Source: an uncultured Massilia sp. (GTDB lineage: Bacteria; Pseudomonadota; Gammaproteobacteria; Burkholderiales; Burkholderiaceae_D). From it: a stretch of DNA of 64,000 bases. The stretch spans positions 18,434 through 82,433 of the forward strand of contig NZ_CAJYEB010000024.1 in assembly GCF_913773735.1 (NCBI RefSeq), read 5' to 3'. Positions 34,401 through 40,178 of this stretch are shown piece by piece. A program made the translations under genes and the position numbers. The first letter of the stretch is position 1, and each line of letters begins with the position of its first letter. The notes beneath the pieces are model-generated. The model made no database searches. It worked only from the letters and a program-made list of their open reading frames with translations, and was not told where the DNA came from.

Positions 34401-35081
34401 CGCGCGCAGGTGATCGCCGCCGTGCAGGCGCGCCTGCAGGGGCTGGGGCCGCACCAGTTCGCGCTGCTGGCGGCGCTGATGCGCCACTTCCAGCTGCGCG
34501 TGTACGAACCGAAGCTGGAGGTCGACGAGACCGGCGCCCAGCTGCCGTCGCCCTCGCTGCCGAACATCACGGCGCGGCGCCTGTACGACGCCTGGATCCG
34601 GCGCGCGACGGCGCTCGACCCGGCCCTGTCGCCGGCCCAGGTCGAGGCGGCCCTGGCCCAGCTCGACGCCTGGACCGACGTCGTGCCCGATTCGGCCAGC
34701 GACGCCTATCACTGGGAAGTCGAGCGCGCCGTCGACAAGCGCGCGATCAAGCCGGAATGCCTGGCCAGCGACGCGCGCGCGGCGCAGGCGCTGGAACGGC
34801 GCGCGGCGGCCGTGCACCTCGTCGCCGACACGGCGGCGCCCCTGGCGCCCGGGGCGCGCTACAAGCTGTTCCTGGACGGCGCCCAGCGCGGCCCCTACGG
34901 CGTCGACGAGGTGGCGCAGCAGCTGGCGCACGGCGCGGCCGATGGCGCCACGCGCATCTGGAACATGGCGTGGAACCCGCGCCTGGACAAGTGGAAGACG
35001 GTGGCCGAGATGCCGGAATTCGCGGTGGCGCTGGCGCCCGCGATCCCGGATCCGGACGACGGCATTCCCGATCCGGAATAA
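31437..35081 (+). CDS. Large tubulin/FtsZ-like GTPase with C-terminal GYF-like domain (gene 4)
   Basis: 1214 residues, no TM helix. The N-terminal ~400 residues form a tubulin-like nucleotide-binding domain (Tubulin_2 type): a first glycine loop LFIGAGGTGMEVM at 24-36, and at 207-213 AGGTGAG, which satisfies the classical tubulin signature [SAG]GGTG[SA]G of the GTP phosphate loop, followed by helix SAIDLGWIAKAI. The T7 catalytic NxDxxD of FtsZ could not be located with confidence. A long helical middle (about 450-780, many Arg/Glu/Gln heptad-like segments) and a mixed region with IVNTGVPGRAVCYIELSGYP follow. The end (1141-1198) is a GYF_2-like domain: RYKLFLDGAQRGPYGVDEV, then RIWNMAWNPRLDKWKTV. 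It likely polymerises or switches with GTP at the membrane together with its TM neighbours; function unknown. Confidence 0.85.
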   Translation: MADFPDPSALNRKTELKVDLRPTLFIGAGGTGMEVMMRIRRRILSAVWNRHHPTRVESIGDFPVARFLHFDLDSNAVIDEGKSQRTDPWFELVKLADEERLVEPLDLPQYHESDDSLARFPLIERWMPLRPKKLRSLGIDPSKGAGQIRALARLYLFDKYPKLRGRIKGALNYLSSNAGIERKENYQRLGLQVDTSKFRIVVIASNAGGTGAGSAIDLGWIAKAIARQEVSDSQVDLVMFLPSGYARANKERTEANAYATLMELETAMRDMNAQVQWMEPDSVLGRGAPFDDVYFVDTANLANKATQDVKDVYQMVADTLFEDFASADFANRKRSVAVNQQQHKLGPYNPRVPESRFGDMRLSYSKAYSAFGQAVLDTQQSLREDIRAYELAGRMVKAFFGLAASDGGGARRAGDAERDAFMREQMGLQEHAFSDFPDLRKGTVDVTPFQEYALTGMLLMDRDGRSLLERVESKVQLEVDRIMASYEVRDWREKVAELLPQLERDAIREAGASAETSEDRIKRHTGEQLAQLRLNVRGRLYMLLDDRKQGGLEFVLSLLEQVKARLAQRDLGNAQRNGKRYRDIRDALRTRQVEESLNNLAQAASRLFGKDAQAREVMNHVKRDIADYLRFHLLAVAAGQAVEAMRGLSAWLGEPLAPDEHGQVRWSGLAGEFQEGRREVQAMLGAVDQRIGQLRADARQEHATYIKLADETPAPAQSTVALRGDVSAWAEEVLLEFGGSARLFPQLGDERLRADLLLKLFRRAQVQLSSQDALAAEPLDPLLERLGAMSPQERQRVFAEWIKSAMPWINARFSAEFTPNADQFKCFIGVGDPLAWRRMEAEIRAAVPAGFFHGDLVSIVNTGVPGRAVCYIELSGYPMTVLRGLPTWRASYQIENPKIPTHLHFDATRFRHPISPSMDELNRLADDYDWFLQAVALGILRRKADLGDREASFQPRGQYLFEVEPGSGEWLQIGNEYAIRANGLPAYYRAQVIAAVQARLQGLGPHQFALLAALMRHFQLRVYEPKLEVDETGAQLPSPSLPNITARRLYDAWIRRATALDPALSPAQVEAALAQLDAWTDVVPDSASDAYHWEVERAVDKRAIKPECLASDARAAQALERRAAAVHLVADTAAPLAPGARYKLFLDGAQRGPYGVDEVAQQLAHGAADGATRIWNMAWNPRLDKWKTVAEMPEFAVALAPAIPDPDDGIPDPE

Positions 35082-35090
35082 GGAGACGGC

Positions 35091-36284
35091 GTGCAGGACG
35101 ACACCGTCTATCGTTGCATCGCTCCCGCCTGCGGCCGCCTGATGCCGCGGCAGGTGAATTTCTGCCCGTGGTGCGGCACCGCGCAGACGGCGGCCGTGCG
35201 CGCGCTGGCCGCGGCGCGCGCGGCCCCGCCCGGCGCCGACGCGGATGCCGCGGCGCCGCGCGCCGCGCTGGCCGCCGCCGGGGCGACCGTGGCGGCGTCG
35301 CTGGCGGGTTGGTCGGACGTGCCGGAGGTGCCGGGGGTGCCGGACGGCGCGGCGCCGACCGCCGCGCCGACGCCGCCACCGATGCCGACACCGACCGCGA
35401 CACCGACCGCGGCACCGACCGCGGCACCGACCGCGGCACCCTCGCCGGCGCCGACCGCGGCACCGACTGTGGCGCCGACCGCGGCACCCACGCCAGCACC
35501 GACGTCGGCACCGACGCCCGCGCCGGCCGCGGCGAAGACCGGCGCGGCCGGTGCCCATGCGTTCGGCCGCGCTCCCGCGGGCGGCGCTCCACCGCGCCAG
35601 GGCGCCGGCCCGTCGCGGCCGGCGCAGCCGCCGCAGCGCGAACCGATCCGCCTGCGCTGGTGGATCCTGGCGCTGGTCGTGCTGTGGGGCGTGTGGCTGG
35701 TGGCCAAGCCGTCGGCGAAAAAGACCGAGCGCCGCATCGAGGCGGCCATCGGCCTGGCGCGTGAATGCCGGGCGAAGGACGCGCAGGATGCATTGATCGC
35801 GCTGCGCCGCGACCGCGCCACGCCGGCCCAGCTGGAACGCGTGCAGAAGGCGCTGAACGACGAAGCGGGCAAGTGCACGCGCCGGCGCCAGCGCGACAAG
35901 GCCTGGAGCGAGGCCAGCGACGCGGCCGAGGCGGCGCTCGAGGCCGGCAATCCCGAGCGGGCGCGCCTGCGCCTGCAGGCGTTCGCCAGGCGCTGGGGCG
36001 AGGACGAGGACACGCGCGCGCTGCGCGCGCGCATCGACGCGGCGCGCCATCCGCTGGCGGTGCCGCGCACCGGCACCGCGACGGGCGCATCCGGCGGCGC
36101 CGGCGCGGCCGCGGGCGGCGATGCCGAGTCGGCGCGCAACCTGGTCCGGGAAGCGCGCGCCGACCTGGCGCGCGGCGCCTTCCATGCGGCCGGCGACAAG
36201 ATGACGCTGTGCCTGGCCATGGTCGATCCGGGCAATCGCGAGTGTGTGGCGCTCAAGGCACAGGCGGAGCGCGAGGGCAGGTAG
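35091..36284 (+). CDS. Zinc-ribbon, proline-rich, single-TM protein (gene 5)
   Basis: 397 residues. N-terminal zinc ribbon C9-x4-C14 ... C25-P-W-C28 (NFCPWCGTAQ). A long Ala/Pro/Thr linker (about 60-180) contains tandem APTA units and PPP/PPQ motifs. One TM helix at 190-205 (WWILALVVLWGVWLVA) is followed by an Arg/Glu/Ala-rich helical domain with tandem-repeat-like character (ECRAKDAQDALIALRRD, AAEAALEAGNPERARLRLQA), probably periplasmic. The start is GTG with a strong AAGGAGACGGC site, nine bases after the GTPase stop. It is the last gene of the cluster. The TAG stop falls inside a GTAGGGT dispersed-repeat copy. No named family beyond the zinc ribbon was recognised. Confidence 0.75.
   Translation: MQDDTVYRCIAPACGRLMPRQVNFCPWCGTAQTAAVRALAAARAAPPGADADAAAPRAALAAAGATVAASLAGWSDVPEVPGVPDGAAPTAAPTPPPMPTPTATPTAAPTAAPTAAPSPAPTAAPTVAPTAAPTPAPTSAPTPAPAAAKTGAAGAHAFGRAPAGGAPPRQGAGPSRPAQPPQREPIRLRWWILALVVLWGVWLVAKPSAKKTERRIEAAIGLARECRAKDAQDALIALRRDRATPAQLERVQKALNDEAGKCTRRRQRDKAWSEASDAAEAALEAGNPERARLRLQAFARRWGEDEDTRALRARIDAARHPLAVPRTGTATGASGGAGAAAGGDAESARNLVREARADLARGAFHAAGDKMTLCLAMVDPGNRECVALKAQAEREGR
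35386..35530 (+). repeat. Degenerate 12-bp tandem repeat (ACCGCGGCACCG) in gene 5
   Basis: About ten diverged in-frame copies code the APTA/PTPA linker. The unit length is a multiple of three, so copy-number change alters linker length only. Confidence 0.7.
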
Positions 36285-36306
36285 GGTCGGCACGCCGTGC
36301 CCGCAC
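36281..36306 (+). repeat. Dispersed GTAGGGT repeat copy overlapping the gene 5 stop codon
   Basis: GTAGGGTCGGCACGCCGTGCCCGCAC is a slightly diverged copy of the GTAGGGTGGGCACCCCGTGCCCACC element. Its TAG is the stop codon of the preceding gene. Confidence 0.7.
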
Positions 36307-36357
36307 GCGTCGGGAAATGCATTAAGATTTCTTTTCTGAATCTTTTTGCGCGTCGCC

Positions 36358-37239
36358 ATGCGTCCTGCCGTCCCCTTCCTGAAGTTGAGCGATATCGAAC
36401 AATTCCCGGATCCGGCCGCCGACACCGACGGCCGGCTCGCGAAAGTGTGCCAGATACTGTTCAATCCTTTGCTCTTGCCCATGGTGACGACCGGCTTGCC
36501 CCTGGGTTCCGCCCAGCCGCCGCGTTTCAAGCTCCATAAGCTGCGCAGCGGCGGCAAGCATGCCGTCATCGTCGTCAACGGTTTCCTGTCGAAGGGCGAC
36601 CGCGGCACCAGTGACTGGGAAGACGCGCTCGCCGCCAGGTTCGGCCGCGCGACCTGGTACCACCTGGACTGGGACGCCTTCCGCCATCCGCTTGCGCAGG
36701 CCGCCGACCTGCTGACCATCGACGGCATGCTGGACCGGATGGTCGGCAAGCGCGAGCCTGCGTTGCTCGCGGGCTGGCACACGACGATGCTCGCGGCCGA
36801 GCGCGCCGGCGAACTGCTGGCGCAGGCCATCCTGAGCACGCCGGGCTGGCGTTTCACGCTGGCCGGCCATTCGCTCGGCGCGCGCGTGATCCATTTCGCC
36901 CTGAAGGCGCTGGAGGGGAAGGGCGCGCGGCGCATCGAGAACGTCTACCTGCTGGGCGGCGCGGTGGGCGGCGCCGACGTGGAAAGGGACAAGCGGGACT
37001 GGACCAGCGCTGCCAATGCCGTCAAGGGGCGGATCTTCAATTGCTTCAGCGACGAGGACGGCGTACTGGCGTGGCTGTACCAGGGCGCCAACGCCCTGCA
37101 GAGCAGGCCGGTCGGCCTCCACGGCATCCGGCTCAAGCACGAGCGCATCTTCCATTTCGATTGCAGCCCGCTGGTCACGGGCCATATGCGATGGAAGGAA
37201 AACTTCGGCCACATCCTCCGCCAGTTGAAGGCCTATTGA
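36358..37239 (+). CDS. DUF726-type alpha/beta hydrolase
   Basis: 293 residues. The core resembles DUF726 (TMCO4-like) hydrolases: HAVIVVNGFLSKGDRGTSDW, ATWYHLDWDAFRHP, then the nucleophile elbow FTLAGHSLGARVIHFALKAL (serine in GHSLG), NVYLLGGAVGG for the acid region, and a late FGHIL histidine. It has no signal peptide or TM helix. The ATG is preferred over an in-frame TTG four codons earlier; no clear ribosome-binding site is visible. It begins 74 bases after the tubulin-like cluster on the same strand, with a repeat copy between, so linkage to that system is possible but unproven. The lipid or peptide substrate is unknown. Confidence 0.8.
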   Translation: MRPAVPFLKLSDIEQFPDPAADTDGRLAKVCQILFNPLLLPMVTTGLPLGSAQPPRFKLHKLRSGGKHAVIVVNGFLSKGDRGTSDWEDALAARFGRATWYHLDWDAFRHPLAQAADLLTIDGMLDRMVGKREPALLAGWHTTMLAAERAGELLAQAILSTPGWRFTLAGHSLGARVIHFALKALEGKGARRIENVYLLGGAVGGADVERDKRDWTSAANAVKGRIFNCFSDEDGVLAWLYQGANALQSRPVGLHGIRLKHERIFHFDCSPLVTGHMRWKENFGHILRQLKAY

Positions 37240-37333
37240 GCGCCACGCGTCCGCCGCCGCCCGTGTTCAAGGTGTATATTTGATAACAAAAAGGTTGGCA
37301 ACGGATTCGTTGGCAAAAAAGGAGGATGCTGAC

Positions 37334-37663
37334 ATGAAACGCCTATCCATCTTGGCGGCCCTGGTGGCCGCTTCCCTGCTGGCCGGCTGCCGGCAGGACG
37401 ACGGCCCGGGCCCGGCCCAGCGCGCCGGCAAGGCCGTCGACGACGCCGGTGCGAAGGTGACGCAGGCCGTGGACGCGGCCGGCGAGCGGGTCAAGGACGG
37501 CGTGCAGGCGCAGGTCGACAAGGTCGACGCCGCCGCCCGCCGCGCGCGCATCGACGCGCAGGAAGCGACCGAGGAAGCCAGCCGCAACCTGGACCGGGCG
37601 ACGCAGAAGGTCGGCGAAAAAGTGGAAGAAGCCGGCCAGAAGATCCAGCACGCAGCGCAGTAG
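37334..37663 (+). CDS. Small lipoprotein with amphipathic helical repeats
   Basis: 109 residues. A lipoprotein signal with lipobox LLAGC puts the mature N-terminal cysteine at residue 18. The mature part is a highly charged Ala/Lys/Asp/Val amphipathic helix with 11-residue-like periodicity (AGKAVDDAGAKVTQAVDAAG, VDKVDAAARRARIDAQEATE), similar in style to LEA or apolipoprotein-like stress proteins. The ATG is supported by GGAGGATGCTGAC; an 18-codon upstream extension ignores that site. The stop TAG is the first codon of the following GTAGGGTGG repeat. Likely an envelope stress protein (inference). Confidence 0.75.
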   Translation: MKRLSILAALVAASLLAGCRQDDGPGPAQRAGKAVDDAGAKVTQAVDAAGERVKDGVQAQVDKVDAAARRARIDAQEATEEASRNLDRATQKVGEKVEEAGQKIQHAAQ

Positions 37664-37880
37664 GGTGGACGGCTCCGCCGTCCACGCGGTGATACGCACC
37701 GCGTGAACCGTCGCGCCGGTGGCGGGTCAGGCCGTCCACGCGGCGATACGCACCGCATGAACCGTCGCGCCGGTGGCGGGTCAGGCCGTCCACGCGGTGA
37801 TACGCACCGCATGAACCGTCGCGCCGGCGGCGGGTCAGGCCGTCCACGCGGCGATACGCGCCGCACGACCCGCCGCGCGC
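37660..37880. repeat. 54-bp tandem array derived from the dispersed GTAGGGTGGAC repeat
   Basis: After one GTAGGGTGGACGGCTCCGCCGTCCACGCGG element, a unit of exactly 54 bp is repeated: 37678-37731, 37732-37785, 37786-37839 and a partial copy from 37840. Copies differ at only a few positions (GGTGATACGC or GGCGATACGC; ACCGCGTGAACC or ACCGCATGAACC). The unit is a multiple of three and leaves open frames on both strands, but no ribosome-binding site or signal supports a protein. There are no spacers, so it is not CRISPR. It ends just before the convergent GGDEF gene stop. Confidence 0.85.
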
Positions 37881-37892
37881 GGCGCCGGGATC

Positions 37893-39950
37893 TCAGGACG
37901 CCATGCGCAGTTCCGGCGGATTGCCGTGCACGATGGCCAGGTCGATGCGCCCGGCGCGCCAGGCGCCCTCGATGTCCTGCTCGATCTCGTCCATCGCCGC
38001 CCCATCCAGGCGCGCCAGGCCGCGCACGCCGTAGGCGCGGTTGCGGCCGTGGCCCTTGGCCAGGTACAGCGCCATGTCGACGATGTTCACGGCGCGTTCC
38101 CACGACACGCTTTCGGTGCCGGGCCCCAGCGGGAAGGGCGCGAAGCCGATCGACACGTTGACCGACAGCGGCACGCCCTGGTAATCGATGGTGCGCGCCG
38201 GGATGCCGTTCAGCAGGCGGCGCGCCACCTCGTCCAGCCGGTCGCGCGGCACGGACGGCAGGAAGGCCAGGAATTCCTCGCCGCCCCAGCGCACGATCAT
38301 GTCGGTCTCGCGCAGGATCTCGCGCAGCGCCGCGGCGATCTCGCGCAGCACGGCATCGCCGGCGCCGTGGCCGTAGGTGTCGTTGATGTGCTTGAAGTGG
38401 TCGACGTCGAGCAGGTACATCGCGCTGACCATCCCGCCCTCGGCGCGGTCCCCGGCACCGTCGTGGCCGCGCATGAACTCCTGGAAGTGGCGGCGGTTGT
38501 ACAGCGCCGTCAGCGGGTCGCGCGCGCTCTGCTGTTTCAGTTCCTGGTTCTTTTCCTCGAGCTGCGCATTGGCCTGGCGCACCTTACGGTACAGCAGGCC
38601 GACGATGGTCGACACCAGCGCGAACACCAGCGCCAGCAGCCACCAGATGCGCTGCTGCAGGCGGCGGTTGTCGAGCTCCGTCGACTTGACCTGGTTTTCC
38701 TGGCGCAGCAGCAGGATCTGGCGCTGGCGCTTGTCGGCCTCGTATTTTTCCTGCAGTTCCATCATCGCCTTCTGGCGGCGCCGCTCGAACAGCTCGTTCG
38801 ACAGGGCGCGCTCGCGGTGGTAGGCGGTCAGCGCCGCCGGCAGGTCGCCGGCGCGCTCCAGCGCGTCGCCGTACTCGGCCAGCACGCTCTGCAGGTCCGG
38901 CTTGTTGCCGGCCTTCTCGTACCAGGCGATGCCCTCGTCGACGTACTTCTTGCCCTCGGCCATGCGGCCCAGTCCCAGGTAGGCATAGCCCACGTTCACC
39001 AGCGCGGTCGCGGCATTCGCATCGTCGTGCAGCGCGCGCGCCTGCGCCAGGCCCTGCTGGCCGGACGACAGCGCGGCGCGGTAGTCGCGCTGCTTCAGGT
39101 AGGCGTCCGACAGGTTGATCAGCGTGTTGGCGATCATCGCGCGCGCGCCGATCTCGCGTTCGAGTGCCAGCGCCGACTGCAGCGCGCGCACGCCGCGCGG
39201 CAGGTCGCCGGCGGCGACCGACAGGATGTATTCGGTGGTCTTCAGGATCGCCAGGCGGCCCGGCGCCTCCATCGTCTCGGCGGTGCGCAGCGCTTCCTCG
39301 ATCGCCTCGAATCCCTTGTCGTACTCGCGCATCAGGTAGTACTGGTAGGCCAGCGATTTCAGGGAGATCACCGCCAGCAGCGGCTGGCCGGTCTGGCGCG
39401 CCAGCGTCACCGCGGCCTGCAGCTTGGACAGCGCGGCCAGGAAGTTGCCGTCCTCGGCGTACGCTTCGCCCGACGAGATCAGGGCGTGCACGCGCAGGGT
39501 GTCGTTGCGGCTGGTGCTGCTGAGCTTTTCGGCTTCCCAGATCAGCTGGTGCGAGCGCGCCATCTCGTTCAGGCTGAACAGCGCATAGGCCTTGGACAGC
39601 AGCGCGCGGGCGAGGACGTCGTCGCTGCGCGCCTGGCGCGCCAGCTGCACTGCCTGTTCGCACAGGGCCGAGGAAACCAGGTGTTCGCCGAGGCGGTGGC
39701 GCAGGTCGCAGGACAGCACCAGGAACTGGGCGCGCTGGCCGGGCGGGCCGCCGGCCGTCTCGGCATCGAGTTTTTCCAGCAGCGCAATGGCGCGGTGCGG
39801 GGTGACGCGGATGACTTCGCCGATCTGGGTCATGCGCTCCTGGGGCAGCAGCGCGTCCTGGGCAGCGGCGGCGACCGGCGCAAGGCAAAGCGCAGCCAGC
39901 AGCGCGCGGCTGCTCCGGTGCTGCAATGCGCGGTACAGGCCTGCCAACAT
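37893..39950 (-). CDS. TPR-containing membrane diguanylate cyclase (GGDEF)
   Basis: 685 residues. Signal peptide (ALLAALCLAPVAAAAQ), then roughly 370 residues of TPR-like helical repeats in the periplasm (ARALLSKAYALFSLNEMARS, ALVNVGYAYLGLGRMAEGKK), a TM helix (WWLLALVFALVSTIVGLLY), a coiled coil (VRQANAQLEEKNQELKQQ) and a C-terminal GGDEF domain. The active site is GGEEF at 556-560 and the inhibitory I-site RETD at 547-550, both intact. The periplasmic TPR suggests sensing through a protein partner. The start is at an ATG directly followed by MLAGLYRAL. Single gene. Confidence 0.93.
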   Translation of the reverse strand: MLAGLYRALQHRSSRALLAALCLAPVAAAAQDALLPQERMTQIGEVIRVTPHRAIALLEKLDAETAGGPPGQRAQFLVLSCDLRHRLGEHLVSSALCEQAVQLARQARSDDVLARALLSKAYALFSLNEMARSHQLIWEAEKLSSTSRNDTLRVHALISSGEAYAEDGNFLAALSKLQAAVTLARQTGQPLLAVISLKSLAYQYYLMREYDKGFEAIEEALRTAETMEAPGRLAILKTTEYILSVAAGDLPRGVRALQSALALEREIGARAMIANTLINLSDAYLKQRDYRAALSSGQQGLAQARALHDDANAATALVNVGYAYLGLGRMAEGKKYVDEGIAWYEKAGNKPDLQSVLAEYGDALERAGDLPAALTAYHRERALSNELFERRRQKAMMELQEKYEADKRQRQILLLRQENQVKSTELDNRRLQQRIWWLLALVFALVSTIVGLLYRKVRQANAQLEEKNQELKQQSARDPLTALYNRRHFQEFMRGHDGAGDRAEGGMVSAMYLLDVDHFKHINDTYGHGAGDAVLREIAAALREILRETDMIVRWGGEEFLAFLPSVPRDRLDEVARRLLNGIPARTIDYQGVPLSVNVSIGFAPFPLGPGTESVSWERAVNIVDMALYLAKGHGRNRAYGVRGLARLDGAAMDEIEQDIEGAWRAGRIDLAIVHGNPPELRMAS

Positions 39951-40151
39951 AGCTCCCCAGCGATGTAGAGTGGGACGGACGTCAATTTTTCATTATATGG
40001 CGGTTGCTACTGAGAAAGATCAATTTTATGATTTGCTATGCGCAAAAAGACACACTTCCGTGTCAGACCGCGCGGCCGCATGTCACAATCGGCGCCGGCA
40101 TGGCGATCGGCACCAAAAAAGTGCGGAAAACGGGGAGCGGTGCATGGCGAT

Positions 40152-40175
40152 GGCCGGCCCGGACCCGGGCCGGCC
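40152..40175. terminator. GC-rich hairpin downstream of the ABC exporter operon
   Basis: GGCCGGCCCG-GACC-CGGGCCGGCC, a perfect 10-bp stem ending three bases from the stop of the minus-strand exporter gene. No T-run follows on either strand, so it may act as a factor-dependent stop or 3' end stabiliser. Confidence 0.4.
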
Positions 40176-40178
40176 GGG

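Noticed and set aside
37660..37880. CRISPR array
   Set aside because: Direct tandem units without unique spacers and no cas genes nearby.
37703..38161. The repeat-encoded protein (NRRAGGGSGRPRGDTHR units)
   Set aside because: The open frame exists only because the unit is 54 bp; there is no start signal and it runs antisense into the GGDEF gene.
37926..39968. A 680-codon plus-strand open frame opposite the TPR-GGDEF gene
   Set aside because: Antisense shadow; the minus-strand frame carries the full GGDEF domain.
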